Assembly: GCA_015056625.1 (NCBI GenBank)
Contig: SVFY01000006.1
Coordinates: forward strand, 1-64,000
Length of the DNA stretch: 64,000 bases
DNA from: Butyrivibrio sp.
Lineage (GTDB): Bacteria; Bacillota; Clostridia; Lachnospirales; Lachnospiraceae
Direction: 5' to 3'
Shown here piece by piece: positions 34,128 through 41,403 of this stretch. A program made the translations under genes and the position numbers. How positions within the stretch are numbered: the first letter of the stretch is position 1; every line of letters begins with the position of its first letter. Under the pieces are notes generated by a model that saw nothing but the letters and a program-made list of their open reading frames with translations, ran no database searches and was not told the DNA's origin.

Positions 34128-34195
34128 ATTCTTTTCTCCCGCAGGGACTAAGACTCTTTGCTGTACCCTGCCTCAGATTATGATAGAATAAGTAC

Positions 34196-34645
34196 ATGGA
34201 TGAAAAGATATTTGACGAACTGCAAAAAATATATGACAACCAGCGCCTTGGGGAACTGGTTCAGGAAATATGCGAGTACTACGCCACAAAAGAAAGCTAC
34301 GAGGACAATTCCTACGAAGATGAAATTGAGCCTCCTGAAATAGTGGAGTCCGCATATATTCTCTTTTGCCTTCAGAGCAGAGAACAGATCCTGGATGAGT
34401 TTGCCATCGTCAGGAAAAAATATCCTTCAATTTATGAGAAGATAAGCTCTTTGTGTGAGACTATCCTCATAAATATGGATTATCACGCTCTGGAAGAAAA
34501 AAACGCCGAGGCGATCGCAGGTTACCTTAAGGATACCTCCGTAACAGATATCCTGGACCATGTGGAAACCTACTCCCGCTCCAGCGAGAGCCTGTCTGAG
34601 GCTCTTGATAAGTTCTACAAATATATCCACTCTAAAAAAATATGA
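34196..34645 (+). CDS. Hypothetical acidic helical protein
   Basis: A 149-residue acidic protein, predicted mostly alpha-helical and cytoplasmic, with no recognised domain. It has a Glu/Asp-rich central stretch (SYEDNSYEDEIEPPEI) and ends KYIHSKKI. No Shine-Dalgarno sequence precedes the ATG, and a TAGAAT hexamer ends only six bases before it, so the mRNA may be leaderless. It ends exactly where the convergent SH3 protein gene ends. Codon use is like its neighbours. Confidence 0.55.
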   Translation: MDEKIFDELQKIYDNQRLGELVQEICEYYATKESYEDNSYEDEIEPPEIVESAYILFCLQSREQILDEFAIVRKKYPSIYEKISSLCETILINMDYHALEEKNAEAIAGYLKDTSVTDILDHVETYSRSSESLSEALDKFYKYIHSKKI

Positions 34646-35464
34646 TCACTTAACTTTTAAATACTTCATGGATCCGTACAGCTGCTGGCCCTGATAGTCA
34701 ACAAGAGCCCAGCTTCCATCGTCACTTTCTGCGATCCTCTTAAGCTCTGTACCCTCGTCTGCCTTGGCAACTATGCTCTCGTCGCTGCCAGTACTTGGAA
34801 CTGATCTTAAATTAAGAGAAGATGCTCCTGACACCACTACGGTGTCATTTTTTTCTGTGTAACCAGCTGGAATTGCTACAGCAACTACCTGGGAGGTAGC
34901 TTCATCAGGGTCAGGCGCAAAGTATCTGTCAAAGACCTTCACCTTAAGGACCATTCCAATAACTACCAGAATAACTATTCCAGTGAGGATTGAGCCCACC
35001 CTCACAACAAGGTTCATGTCGACACCGCCCTGGTCATTCTCATCCCGGTACTCCTCGTCGTCATACTCCTCATCATATTCTTCATCGGGTTCTTCGTACT
35101 GGCGCCTTCTGACCGGCTCACGAGTCGGCCTTGGCCTTACTTCTTCCCTGTCTGGCTGCTGATTTTTGCGCGCACTATCCTCAGCAGCCCTGCGAACGGA
35201 CTCTTTTCTTTTCTGTTCCTGTTCGTCCTTCTGGCGCTGCCTGATATATTCCTCGCGCTCATCAGCATTCAAAAACTGATACGGATCTTCTATTTCGATT
35301 TCCATGGTTTCCTGGGAAACCGACTCTTTTGATGATGCAAAAGTTTCTTTTTCTGTTACATCACTTGAGGTTGCAGCAGGCTTAACCTCTGGCTCTGCTT
35401 CTTTGTGCTCGTTACTTGCGTCTCTTTTTACGTAGTCTTCAAAGCTTGCAATCTTGTCGCTCAT
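34646..35464 (-). CDS. Membrane-anchored bacterial SH3-domain protein
   Basis: A 272-residue protein. The first 145 residues are charged and low-complexity, cytoplasmic by topology, with an EEYDEEYDDEEY run. One TM helix follows (VGSILTGIVILVVIGMVLKV, about 155-175). The outer part has an SH3b-like domain (about 205-272: SLNLRSVPSTG and LVDYQGQQLYGSMKYLKV), which may contact cell-wall peptides. It lies 36 bp after trxA on the same strand. Confidence 0.75.
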   Translation of the reverse strand: MSDKIASFEDYVKRDASNEHKEAEPEVKPAATSSDVTEKETFASSKESVSQETMEIEIEDPYQFLNADEREEYIRQRQKDEQEQKRKESVRRAAEDSARKNQQPDREEVRPRPTREPVRRRQYEEPDEEYDEEYDDEEYRDENDQGGVDMNLVVRVGSILTGIVILVVIGMVLKVKVFDRYFAPDPDEATSQVVAVAIPAGYTEKNDTVVVSGASSLNLRSVPSTGSDESIVAKADEGTELKRIAESDDGSWALVDYQGQQLYGSMKYLKVK

Positions 35465-35500
35465 AACGCCTCCCCCATTATAATGTAAAGTGCTGGCAGG

Positions 35501-35821
35501 TTATGCCAGCACCTTGTCGATTATTCCCTGTAATTTAGCTTTGTTAAGTGCTCCAACAGCAGTCTCAACAACTTCGCCATTCTTGAAAAATGCGAACATT
35601 GGAATTGACATAACGTTGTACTTCTGAGCTATTTCAGGTGACTGGTCAACATTGATCTTGCCAACCTTAAGTTCACCTTCGTACTCATCTGCAAATTCAT
35701 CAATCATTGGGGCCATCATCTTACATGGTCCACACCAGTCTGCTGAAAAATCTACCAGAACCGGTAATTTGCTCTTAAGTACTTCTTCTTCGAAATTCGC
35801 TGTGTTCAGTGTGTAATCCAT
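35501..35821 (-). CDS. trxA: Thioredoxin
   Basis: A 106-residue thioredoxin with the active site WCGPC (residues 29-33), the cis-proline region VMSIPMFAFF and the usual C-terminal helix. It reduces protein disulfides and probably supplies the peroxidase at 39973-40515. Its ATG overlaps the trmB stop by one base, which implies translational coupling. Confidence 0.96.
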   Translation of the reverse strand: MDYTLNTANFEEEVLKSKLPVLVDFSADWCGPCKMMAPMIDEFADEYEGELKVGKINVDQSPEIAQKYNVMSIPMFAFFKNGEVVETAVGALNKAKLQGIIDKVLA

Positions 35822-36474
35822 TAATTACTCCCCTTTCTGCTTATGATGTATTTGTAAATTGGGTTGCCTGCCTGAGAAAAGCGTTCTTCGTACTCAGTCA
35901 TAACGTTGCCAACCATCATCTTTTCGTCGTGGTGAAGGTCATAGGTCACTGCATCCAGTGTCCATCCAGCTGGCTCAACCTCGTCAAGCGCAAACATAAA
36001 TAAGTCTTTGTTATCAGTCTTGAACTCCACAACGCCATCTGGAACCAGGATCTTGTCATATCTCTCAAGGAACTGCCTGGAAGGAAGACGCCTCTTGGCG
36101 TGTCTGTCCTTGGGCCATGGGTCTGAGAAATTAAGATATATCCTGTCAACCTCGCCTGGTGCAAATACTTCAGTAATGTCCTCAGCATCCATCCTGATGA
36201 AGATAATATTTGGTAAAAGAAGCTGCTCCTGCTTTTGAAGTGCTCTTAAAAGCACGCTGGAATACTTCTCAATACCAACATAGTTGATGTCCGGATGGAG
36301 CTGTGCCATATCCATAAGGAAACGACCCTTACCCATTCCAATCTCTACATGGACTGGATTGTCGTTCTTAAAAACTTCTTTCTTAAATAAACCTTTTTTC
36401 TTTTCAGGCTCCTTGATAGTAAAGTCGCTGTCTGCGATCACTTCTCTGGAACCTGCGATGTTACGTAAACGCAT
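35821..36474 (-). CDS. trmB: tRNA (guanine-N7-)-methyltransferase
   Basis: A 217-residue SAM-dependent enzyme that makes m7G46 in tRNA. The motifs VEIGMGKGRFLMDMA (SAM site), FIRMDAEDI, NFSDPWPKDRHAKRRL and EFKTDN are diagnostic. It opens with MRLRNIAGS and is followed directly by trxA. Confidence 0.96.
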   Translation of the reverse strand: MRLRNIAGSREVIADSDFTIKEPEKKKGLFKKEVFKNDNPVHVEIGMGKGRFLMDMAQLHPDINYVGIEKYSSVLLRALQKQEQLLLPNIIFIRMDAEDITEVFAPGEVDRIYLNFSDPWPKDRHAKRRLPSRQFLERYDKILVPDGVVEFKTDNKDLFMFALDEVEPAGWTLDAVTYDLHHDEKMMVGNVMTEYEERFSQAGNPIYKYIISRKGSN

Positions 36475-36517
36475 CTAAAAACCTGCCTAAAAATCTTATA
36501 CTAGAATTTTACACCAT

Positions 36518-36546
36518 TTGCCCCAAGTTTGGAAGTATTGTATTAT
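36518..36546 (+). promoter_or_regulatory. Promoter of the D,D-carboxypeptidase gene
   Basis: TTGCCC (36518-36523), 17 bp, TATTAT (36541-36546). The expected start near 36553 falls three bases before the ATG at 36556, so the transcript would be nearly leaderless. Confidence 0.6.
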
Positions 36547-36555
36547 AAGCATACT

Positions 36556-38004
36556 ATGAAGTCTATGGGAAAAAGTAAGTTTTCCAATTTAATATACAAG
36601 ACTCTGCCATTTCTTATGGCTTTGTCGTTAGGTCTTTTGACAAACCCTGTCACAGCCCTGGCTGACACTGACTACGCGGCGCTTGCCCAGGAGAGAAAAG
36701 AGCTTCCAATCCAGTCAAACGAAATCGCCCAGTGGCCGCATGGTCCGGAGGTCTCAGCCCAGGCAGCTATCGTAATAGACTCAGGAACCGGTACTATCCT
36801 CTATTCCAAGAACATACACGAGGAACTCTTTCCAGCCAGCACCACTAAGATAATGACCTGCCTTCTTGCCGTTGAGAACGCCTCTTTGTCAGATACCATC
36901 ACATTTTCAAATGATGCGGTATTCAGCGTTCCGAAGGGCGGCTCCAACATTGGAATGGACGTAGGCCAGTCAATAACCCTTGAGCAGGCTCTTTACGGAA
37001 TAATGGTGGGAAGCGCCAACGAGGTGGCAAACGCAGTAGCTGAGCACGTAAGCGGCAGCATTGATGCCTTTGTGGACCTGATGAACGAGAGGGCAAAAGA
37101 GCTTGGATGCACCAATACACATTTTTCCAACACCAATGGTCTTCAGGCAGACGATCACTACACCAGTGTCTATGACCTGGCACTTATCTCCAAGGCCTTT
37201 TTTGACAACGAACTTCTTTGCAAGGTTGGAAATACCGCAAGATATCACTTTACTGCCACAGCTGATCAGCCAGATGACTTTTACTTAAACAACAAGCACA
37301 AGCTTATTTCGGGAGAGATATCCTACGAGGGAATCCTTGGCGGCAAGACAGGTTACACAGATCTTGCAAGAGAGACTCTTGTTACCTGCGCTGAAAAAGA
37401 TGGGCTGAAGCTCATTTGCGTGGTCTTCATGGAGGAATCTCCCTCTCAGTTTACTGACACGGTCACACTTTTTGACTATGCCTTTAACAATTTCCACGCA
37501 GTGAACATCTCCGACAACGACACAAGGTATATGCCTGATGACTCACTTTTCTTTGAGTCAGAAAGAGACGTGTTCAAAAGATCAGGAACCATCCTAAAGC
37601 TTGGGGAGAACGACTCCATCATCCTTCCTAAGACGTCAGACATTGACAGCACCGACTACGAGATAACCTACGACCTGACTGCGAATGAAAAGAGCCAGAT
37701 GCCAACTGCCATCGCCAAGGTCAACTACACCTTTAGCGGCGTTCCTATAGGCTGCGGCTACGTGCATTATAACGCGCTTTCAAGCCCGGACCTTTTGGAT
37801 AACCCGGTTAAAGACACTACCATTTATATAAACGTCAAGATCCTTTTGCTTGCTGCAATTGGTCTGCTGGTTGTTATCTCTCTTCTTGGAACCTCGATAA
37901 CAAGGCTTCTTTCCAACAAGAAGCACTCATCAAGAAGCGATCGCGTAAGGTATAGCCGCAGGAAACGAGAGTTTAAAAGAAGTCGAAGATCCCATAAATT
38001 CTAA
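36556..38004 (+). CDS. D-alanyl-D-alanine carboxypeptidase (PBP5/DacF type)
   Basis: A 482-residue low-molecular-weight penicillin-binding protein that trims peptidoglycan pentapeptides. It has a signal peptide (TLPFLMALSLGLLTNPVTALA), catalytic SxxK in PASTTKIMTCLL, SxN in GSANEVANA and KTG in GGKTGYTDLA. A beta domain follows, then a C-terminal TM helix (about 435-460) and a very basic tail (SRSDRVRYSRRKREFKRSRRSHKF region), not an amphipathic anchor. ATG at 36556 is used; 36565 is possible. Neither has a ribosome site, and the TTG at 36529 lies in the promoter. Confidence 0.9.
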   Translation: MKSMGKSKFSNLIYKTLPFLMALSLGLLTNPVTALADTDYAALAQERKELPIQSNEIAQWPHGPEVSAQAAIVIDSGTGTILYSKNIHEELFPASTTKIMTCLLAVENASLSDTITFSNDAVFSVPKGGSNIGMDVGQSITLEQALYGIMVGSANEVANAVAEHVSGSIDAFVDLMNERAKELGCTNTHFSNTNGLQADDHYTSVYDLALISKAFFDNELLCKVGNTARYHFTATADQPDDFYLNNKHKLISGEISYEGILGGKTGYTDLARETLVTCAEKDGLKLICVVFMEESPSQFTDTVTLFDYAFNNFHAVNISDNDTRYMPDDSLFFESERDVFKRSGTILKLGENDSIILPKTSDIDSTDYEITYDLTANEKSQMPTAIAKVNYTFSGVPIGCGYVHYNALSSPDLLDNPVKDTTIYINVKILLLAAIGLLVVISLLGTSITRLLSNKKHSSRSDRVRYSRRKREFKRSRRSHKF

Positions 38005-38036
38005 AAAAGACAAAGGCCATTACGGTCTTTGTCTTT
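38005..38036 (+). terminator. Terminator of D,D-carboxypeptidase gene
   Basis: AAAAGACAAAGGCC and GGTCTTTGTCTTTT pair across ATTAC, with T-rich sequence after it. It overlaps the last codons of the convergent exonuclease gene. Confidence 0.8.
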
Positions 38037-38958
38037 TCTTTATCTTATGCTGTTTCTTTTTCATTTCTTCCACGTCTTCATTAGAAATGAACCTGCAGGT
38101 CTTCACCACGAAAAGATTTCCATCCTCCGCTTTTTTTATCCTGACCTTTGCCTTCATGAAGCCGTGTTTGTCACAAAATGCAGCGCTGTAATAGTGCTTG
38201 CCATTTGGGGTGAACCACTTGACCTTCCTGCGGATATTCTTTTTGCAGATATAGCACTTGGTGCTCATGATATCCACATTTTTCAGAATATCTTCCTTGT
38301 TGAGAAACTCCCTGGATATGTATTTGGCGTAGGTGTCAAATACGATCCTGATCTCCTGCTTCTTGGTCTTAGGGGTAACATATGTATCAAAAGAAATCCT
38401 GGTAAGCGTCTTTTCTCCAAAGGTCCTAAAGATCTTGGCTGTGTACTCAGCATCTGACAGAGCCCTGTGGAATGGAATGTCCTTGGGAATCCCAATTTCA
38501 TCTACCGCAGCTTCAAGGGCTTTTCTTGACTTGCCATCGTCGTAAGCAAGGCTGTAGAGCTTTTGTGCGTCGTAAAAAGCAATTGGCCTGTCAGCTAAAA
38601 GAGGCATTCCAAAAAAGTCCAGGTTCCTTTGAAGTTCTGTAAGATCAAGCGGCCCCCAGGTGCAGAACTTAACGTCGTCTCCGCAAAATTCCAGAAAGTC
38701 CCTTGCTACATCCTGGAACTTGTCACCCTTTGCAAGGTCTTCCATGGAAAGATGGATCAGCTTTCCTGTGATCCTGTGCATGTGGGTGTGGACCTGAGGT
38801 TTTATGAGCCTTGAAAACTCTCCGATCTTTTCCCTGTCTTCATTTAGTTTTACTGCGCCGATCTCGACGATCTCAAAGGTGAGAGTCTTCCCATCTTCTC
38901 TGACAAATGGCGCATCACCCTGATTCCACTCAAGGTCAAAAACCACGTAATTACTCAT
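38020..38958 (-). CDS. DnaQ-like 3'-5' exonuclease with C-terminal zinc motif
   Basis: A 312-residue DEDDh exonuclease-domain protein. Exo I is VVFDLEWNQ, Exo II lies in CTWGPLDLTEL and Exo III in HRALSDAEYTAKI with the catalytic histidine. A C-terminal module (about 230-312) has CYICKKN and CDKHG, a probable zinc site, then a basic tail KKKQHKIKKRQRP that suits nucleic-acid binding. Whether it trims RNA or DNA cannot be said. It is followed by the convergent carboxypeptidase gene. Confidence 0.85.
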   Translation of the reverse strand: MSNYVVFDLEWNQGDAPFVREDGKTLTFEIVEIGAVKLNEDREKIGEFSRLIKPQVHTHMHRITGKLIHLSMEDLAKGDKFQDVARDFLEFCGDDVKFCTWGPLDLTELQRNLDFFGMPLLADRPIAFYDAQKLYSLAYDDGKSRKALEAAVDEIGIPKDIPFHRALSDAEYTAKIFRTFGEKTLTRISFDTYVTPKTKKQEIRIVFDTYAKYISREFLNKEDILKNVDIMSTKCYICKKNIRRKVKWFTPNGKHYYSAAFCDKHGFMKAKVRIKKAEDGNLFVVKTCRFISNEDVEEMKKKQHKIKKRQRP

Positions 38959-38972
38959 TTGATAGTCCTAAA

Positions 38973-39788
38973 TCAGAAATAGTATTCCATCCATCTGCCA
39001 GCCATATCTATCCATGGTTCGCAGGCAGGAGCAAGCTCTTTTTCCTGCATAGAAAGGGTAAGCCTACTAGCCAGAGCAAGTCCATGGCACCCCTCTGGGA
39101 ATATGTGAAGCTCAGTGCTCACGCCAGCTTTTCTAAGGGCAGTTGCAAATAAAAGAGAATTCTCTGCAGGAACAGCCTGGTCTGTAAAGGTATGCCACAT
39201 GAAAGTCCTTGGAACGCTGTCACTTACCCTGTTTTCCAATGACACTTCATCTATAAGTTCGTCATACCTGTCCCCAAGAAGTTTGACAAAAGAGTCTCTG
39301 TGAGCAAACTCTCCGGAGGTGATGACCGGATAGCACAGGATAAGACCGTTTGGCCTTAAGGCTTCTTTACTGCTGACTCCAAGCCCCTCTGCCATGAAGC
39401 TCTCATTCCACATGCAGCAAAAGCTGGCTGCAAGATGGCCTCCGGCAGAACAGCCCTGGATCACTATAGAATCTTCTTTTACATGCCACTCACTGGCGTG
39501 TTCCCTGATAATAAGGACAGACCTTCCAAGTTCAAGAAGTGCTGTGGGATATGTTGCAGGATGACAGGAATAACGAAGGATTGCAGTGTGATATCCCTTG
39601 GCCAAAAAAGCTAATGCCAGTGGCTCAGCTTCCCTGTCTGAAGTATAGCTGTATCCTCCTCCCGGACAAAGTAAGATAAGAGGTCTTTCCTTTATAAAAA
39701 GAGATTCAGAGGGTTCCTGTATATAAACAGTAAGCTTTGCTCCTTCTAAAGAGCCATTTTCTTTTATTTCAAATTCCTTGTATATCAT
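38973..39788 (-). CDS. Alpha/beta-hydrolase esterase, acetyl-esterase-like
   Basis: A 271-residue esterase of the BD-FAE/acetyl xylan esterase-like group. The oxyanion motif LLCPGGGYSYTSDRE, nucleophile GCSAGGHLA, acid region FTDQAVP and histidine EGCHGLAL are in order. It has no signal peptide and so acts in the cytoplasm, perhaps removing acetyl groups from imported oligosaccharides. ATG at 39788 is chosen with GGAAGG before it; the open frame goes to 39929. It ends 14 bp before the exonuclease gene and is divergent from gpx. Confidence 0.85.
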   Translation of the reverse strand: MIYKEFEIKENGSLEGAKLTVYIQEPSESLFIKERPLILLCPGGGYSYTSDREAEPLALAFLAKGYHTAILRYSCHPATYPTALLELGRSVLIIREHASEWHVKEDSIVIQGCSAGGHLAASFCCMWNESFMAEGLGVSSKEALRPNGLILCYPVITSGEFAHRDSFVKLLGDRYDELIDEVSLENRVSDSVPRTFMWHTFTDQAVPAENSLLFATALRKAGVSTELHIFPEGCHGLALASRLTLSMQEKELAPACEPWIDMAGRWMEYYF

Positions 39789-39878
39789 TTTATATCCTTC
39801 CCAAGATGGTATAAATGCCATAGCTATGCACTTTAATAAATAAATGATAAGAGGAAAAAAATTATTTTGCAATAGGTA

Positions 39879-39934
39879 TTGACATTTTAAATTGCGCGCA
39901 ATATAATTTGGACAGTAAATAAATTGCACGCAAT
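39879..39934 (+). promoter_or_regulatory. gpx promoter with two MarR/OhrR-like operators
   Basis: TTGACA (39879-39884), 17 bp and TATAAT (39902-39907) form a consensus promoter. The palindrome ATTGCGCGCAAT (39891-39902) sits in the spacer, and ATTGCACGCAAT (39923-39934) lies 32 bp further on, three helical turns away and just past the start site. A half-site TTGCAAT lies at about 39867-39873. Repression by a MarR/OhrR-type peroxide sensor is the likely reading. Confidence 0.75.
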
Positions 39935-39972
39935 CATTTTCATATTAACAATTATTCATGGAGGTAATAACG

Positions 39973-40515
39973 ATGGGATTTTATGATTACTCAGTAACCG
40001 ACGCTCAGGGCAACGATTTTTCTATGGAGAACTACAAGGGAAAGGTTGTTCTTGTTGTTAACACCGCTACAGGATGTGGCTTTACACCTCACTACAAGGA
40101 TATTGAGGCTATGTATGAGAGATTCCACGATCAGGGATTCGAAGTTCTTGATATTCCCTGCAACCAGTTCGCTGGTCAGACCCCTGGAACAGATGAAGAG
40201 ATCCATGAGTTCTGCACTCTTCACTACAACACCAAGTTCCCTCAGATGAAGAAATCAGACGTTAACGGCGAAGGTCAGCTTCCAATTTATCAGTATCTTA
40301 AGAGCCAGAAGGGCTTCGAAGGATTTGGCAAGGGACCTAAGGCTCTTGCAATGAACGTTATGCTCAAGAAGATCGACAAGGATTACAAGACCAATCCTGA
40401 CATCAAGTGGAATTTCACTAAGTTCGTTATTGACAGAGAAGGCAACGTAGTAGCACGTTTCGAGCCTACAGAGGATATGAAGAACGTAGCAGCCTGCGTT
40501 GAGAAACTTATCTGA
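39973..40515 (+). CDS. Glutathione peroxidase-family thiol peroxidase
   Basis: A 180-residue peroxidase of the GPx family that reduces peroxides. The peroxidatic residue is cysteine, not selenocysteine (NTATGCGFTPHY). The second cysteine is in IPCNQFAGQTPG with the catalytic Gln, and the Trp/Asn pair is KWNFTKF. In anaerobes such enzymes usually take electrons from thioredoxin. ATG at 39973 has GGAGG 8 bases before it. It has its own regulated promoter and a terminator. Confidence 0.93.
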   Translation: MGFYDYSVTDAQGNDFSMENYKGKVVLVVNTATGCGFTPHYKDIEAMYERFHDQGFEVLDIPCNQFAGQTPGTDEEIHEFCTLHYNTKFPQMKKSDVNGEGQLPIYQYLKSQKGFEGFGKGPKALAMNVMLKKIDKDYKTNPDIKWNFTKFVIDREGNVVARFEPTEDMKNVAACVEKLI

Positions 40516-40549
40516 TCAAATAAATATTTCTAATACCCCCTCAAAGATA

Positions 40550-40580
40550 GTCCCCAGCTGATCTTCAGCTGGGGACATTT
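40550..40580 (+). terminator. Terminator of gpx
   Basis: GTCCCCAGCTGA-tc-TTCAGCTGGGGAC is a 12-bp stem (40550-40576) followed by ATTTTAT. It also lies just past the stop of the convergent ylmH gene. Confidence 0.85.
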
Positions 40581-40589
40581 TATGTGCAT

Positions 40590-41399
40590 TTATACGAACA
40601 TTCTTACCTTTACGAACAGTCGCCCTTTTCTTGTGGTTCCGGTCTGTCCGTCGTAGATAAACTTGCCATGGCCTCTTACTGAGACCCTTGATCCTGGCTT
40701 TAGGTCAAAGCCGCCGGAGTAGGCAGTCCTTCCATCAATAAATACAACCTCTGATTCTATGAGCTTTTGAGCCTCAGATCTTGAGAGGTGATATACAAAA
40801 GCGATGATTGCATCAATTCTTTCTGATGCAACTGATCCGCTTATTTCCTGAAACTCAGGTCTTATGTCACACTCAGATGCCTTGACCTTAGAGCATTTTA
40901 CAGAAGTGTGCTTTATGCGGATCAGCTCTTTTTCTATCATAGTGGCTATCTCAGGGGTAGCAAAAACATAGGCCTCTTTGTCACCAGCTAAGATATCTCC
41001 TATCTGATCTCGCTCAATTCCCATGTTCATGAGCGCCCCCAGGTAATCCCTGTGGTTAAGCTCATCTGCAAACTTATTGTTCACAGGCACTATGTGAATA
41101 CAGGAAATAATGCTCTGCTCTTCTTTTTCTGACAAAAGAAAAGTCTCTTCATCAAGGTAGTCTGGCAGAAAAACGATCATGGCTCTTTCTGCTTCGTCAA
41201 ATCCCCCGTAGAACAGGAATCTTGCTCCGCAGAACTGATTAACATCTTTTGGTACTCCCTCCGAGGCGAATATCTGGTAGACATGCGCCTGTTCTGAGAG
41301 GGATAAAAATACTGTGTTTGTTGTAAAGCCGTTCTGATAAGCCCTGTTTGCCAGGTCTTTTATTCTTCCTGCCAGAAAATCTCTAGTTTTTTCTTCCAT
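40590..41399 (-). CDS. ylmH: YlmH-family S4-domain RNA-binding protein
   Basis: A 269-residue YlmH homologue. The N-terminal part has YGGFDEAERAMIVFLPDY and the middle has LNHRDYLGALMNMGIERDQIGDI, both characteristic. The C-terminal S4 domain (about 190-255) includes RIDAIIAFVYHLSRSEAQKLI and GSRVSVRGHGKF. YlmH binds ribosomal 50S complexes in Bacillus, in quality control. It lies away from the usual division gene cluster and only 5 bp after the peptidase gene. Confidence 0.92.
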   Translation of the reverse strand: MEEKTRDFLAGRIKDLANRAYQNGFTTNTVFLSLSEQAHVYQIFASEGVPKDVNQFCGARFLFYGGFDEAERAMIVFLPDYLDEETFLLSEKEEQSIISCIHIVPVNNKFADELNHRDYLGALMNMGIERDQIGDILAGDKEAYVFATPEIATMIEKELIRIKHTSVKCSKVKASECDIRPEFQEISGSVASERIDAIIAFVYHLSRSEAQKLIESEVVFIDGRTAYSGGFDLKPGSRVSVRGHGKFIYDGQTGTTRKGRLFVKVRMFV

Positions 41400-41403
41400 A
41401 TCT

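Noticed and set aside
39789-39929. N-terminal membrane segment on the esterase
   Set aside because: The extension has no ribosome site and overlaps the gpx promoter; the conserved fold starts at 39788.
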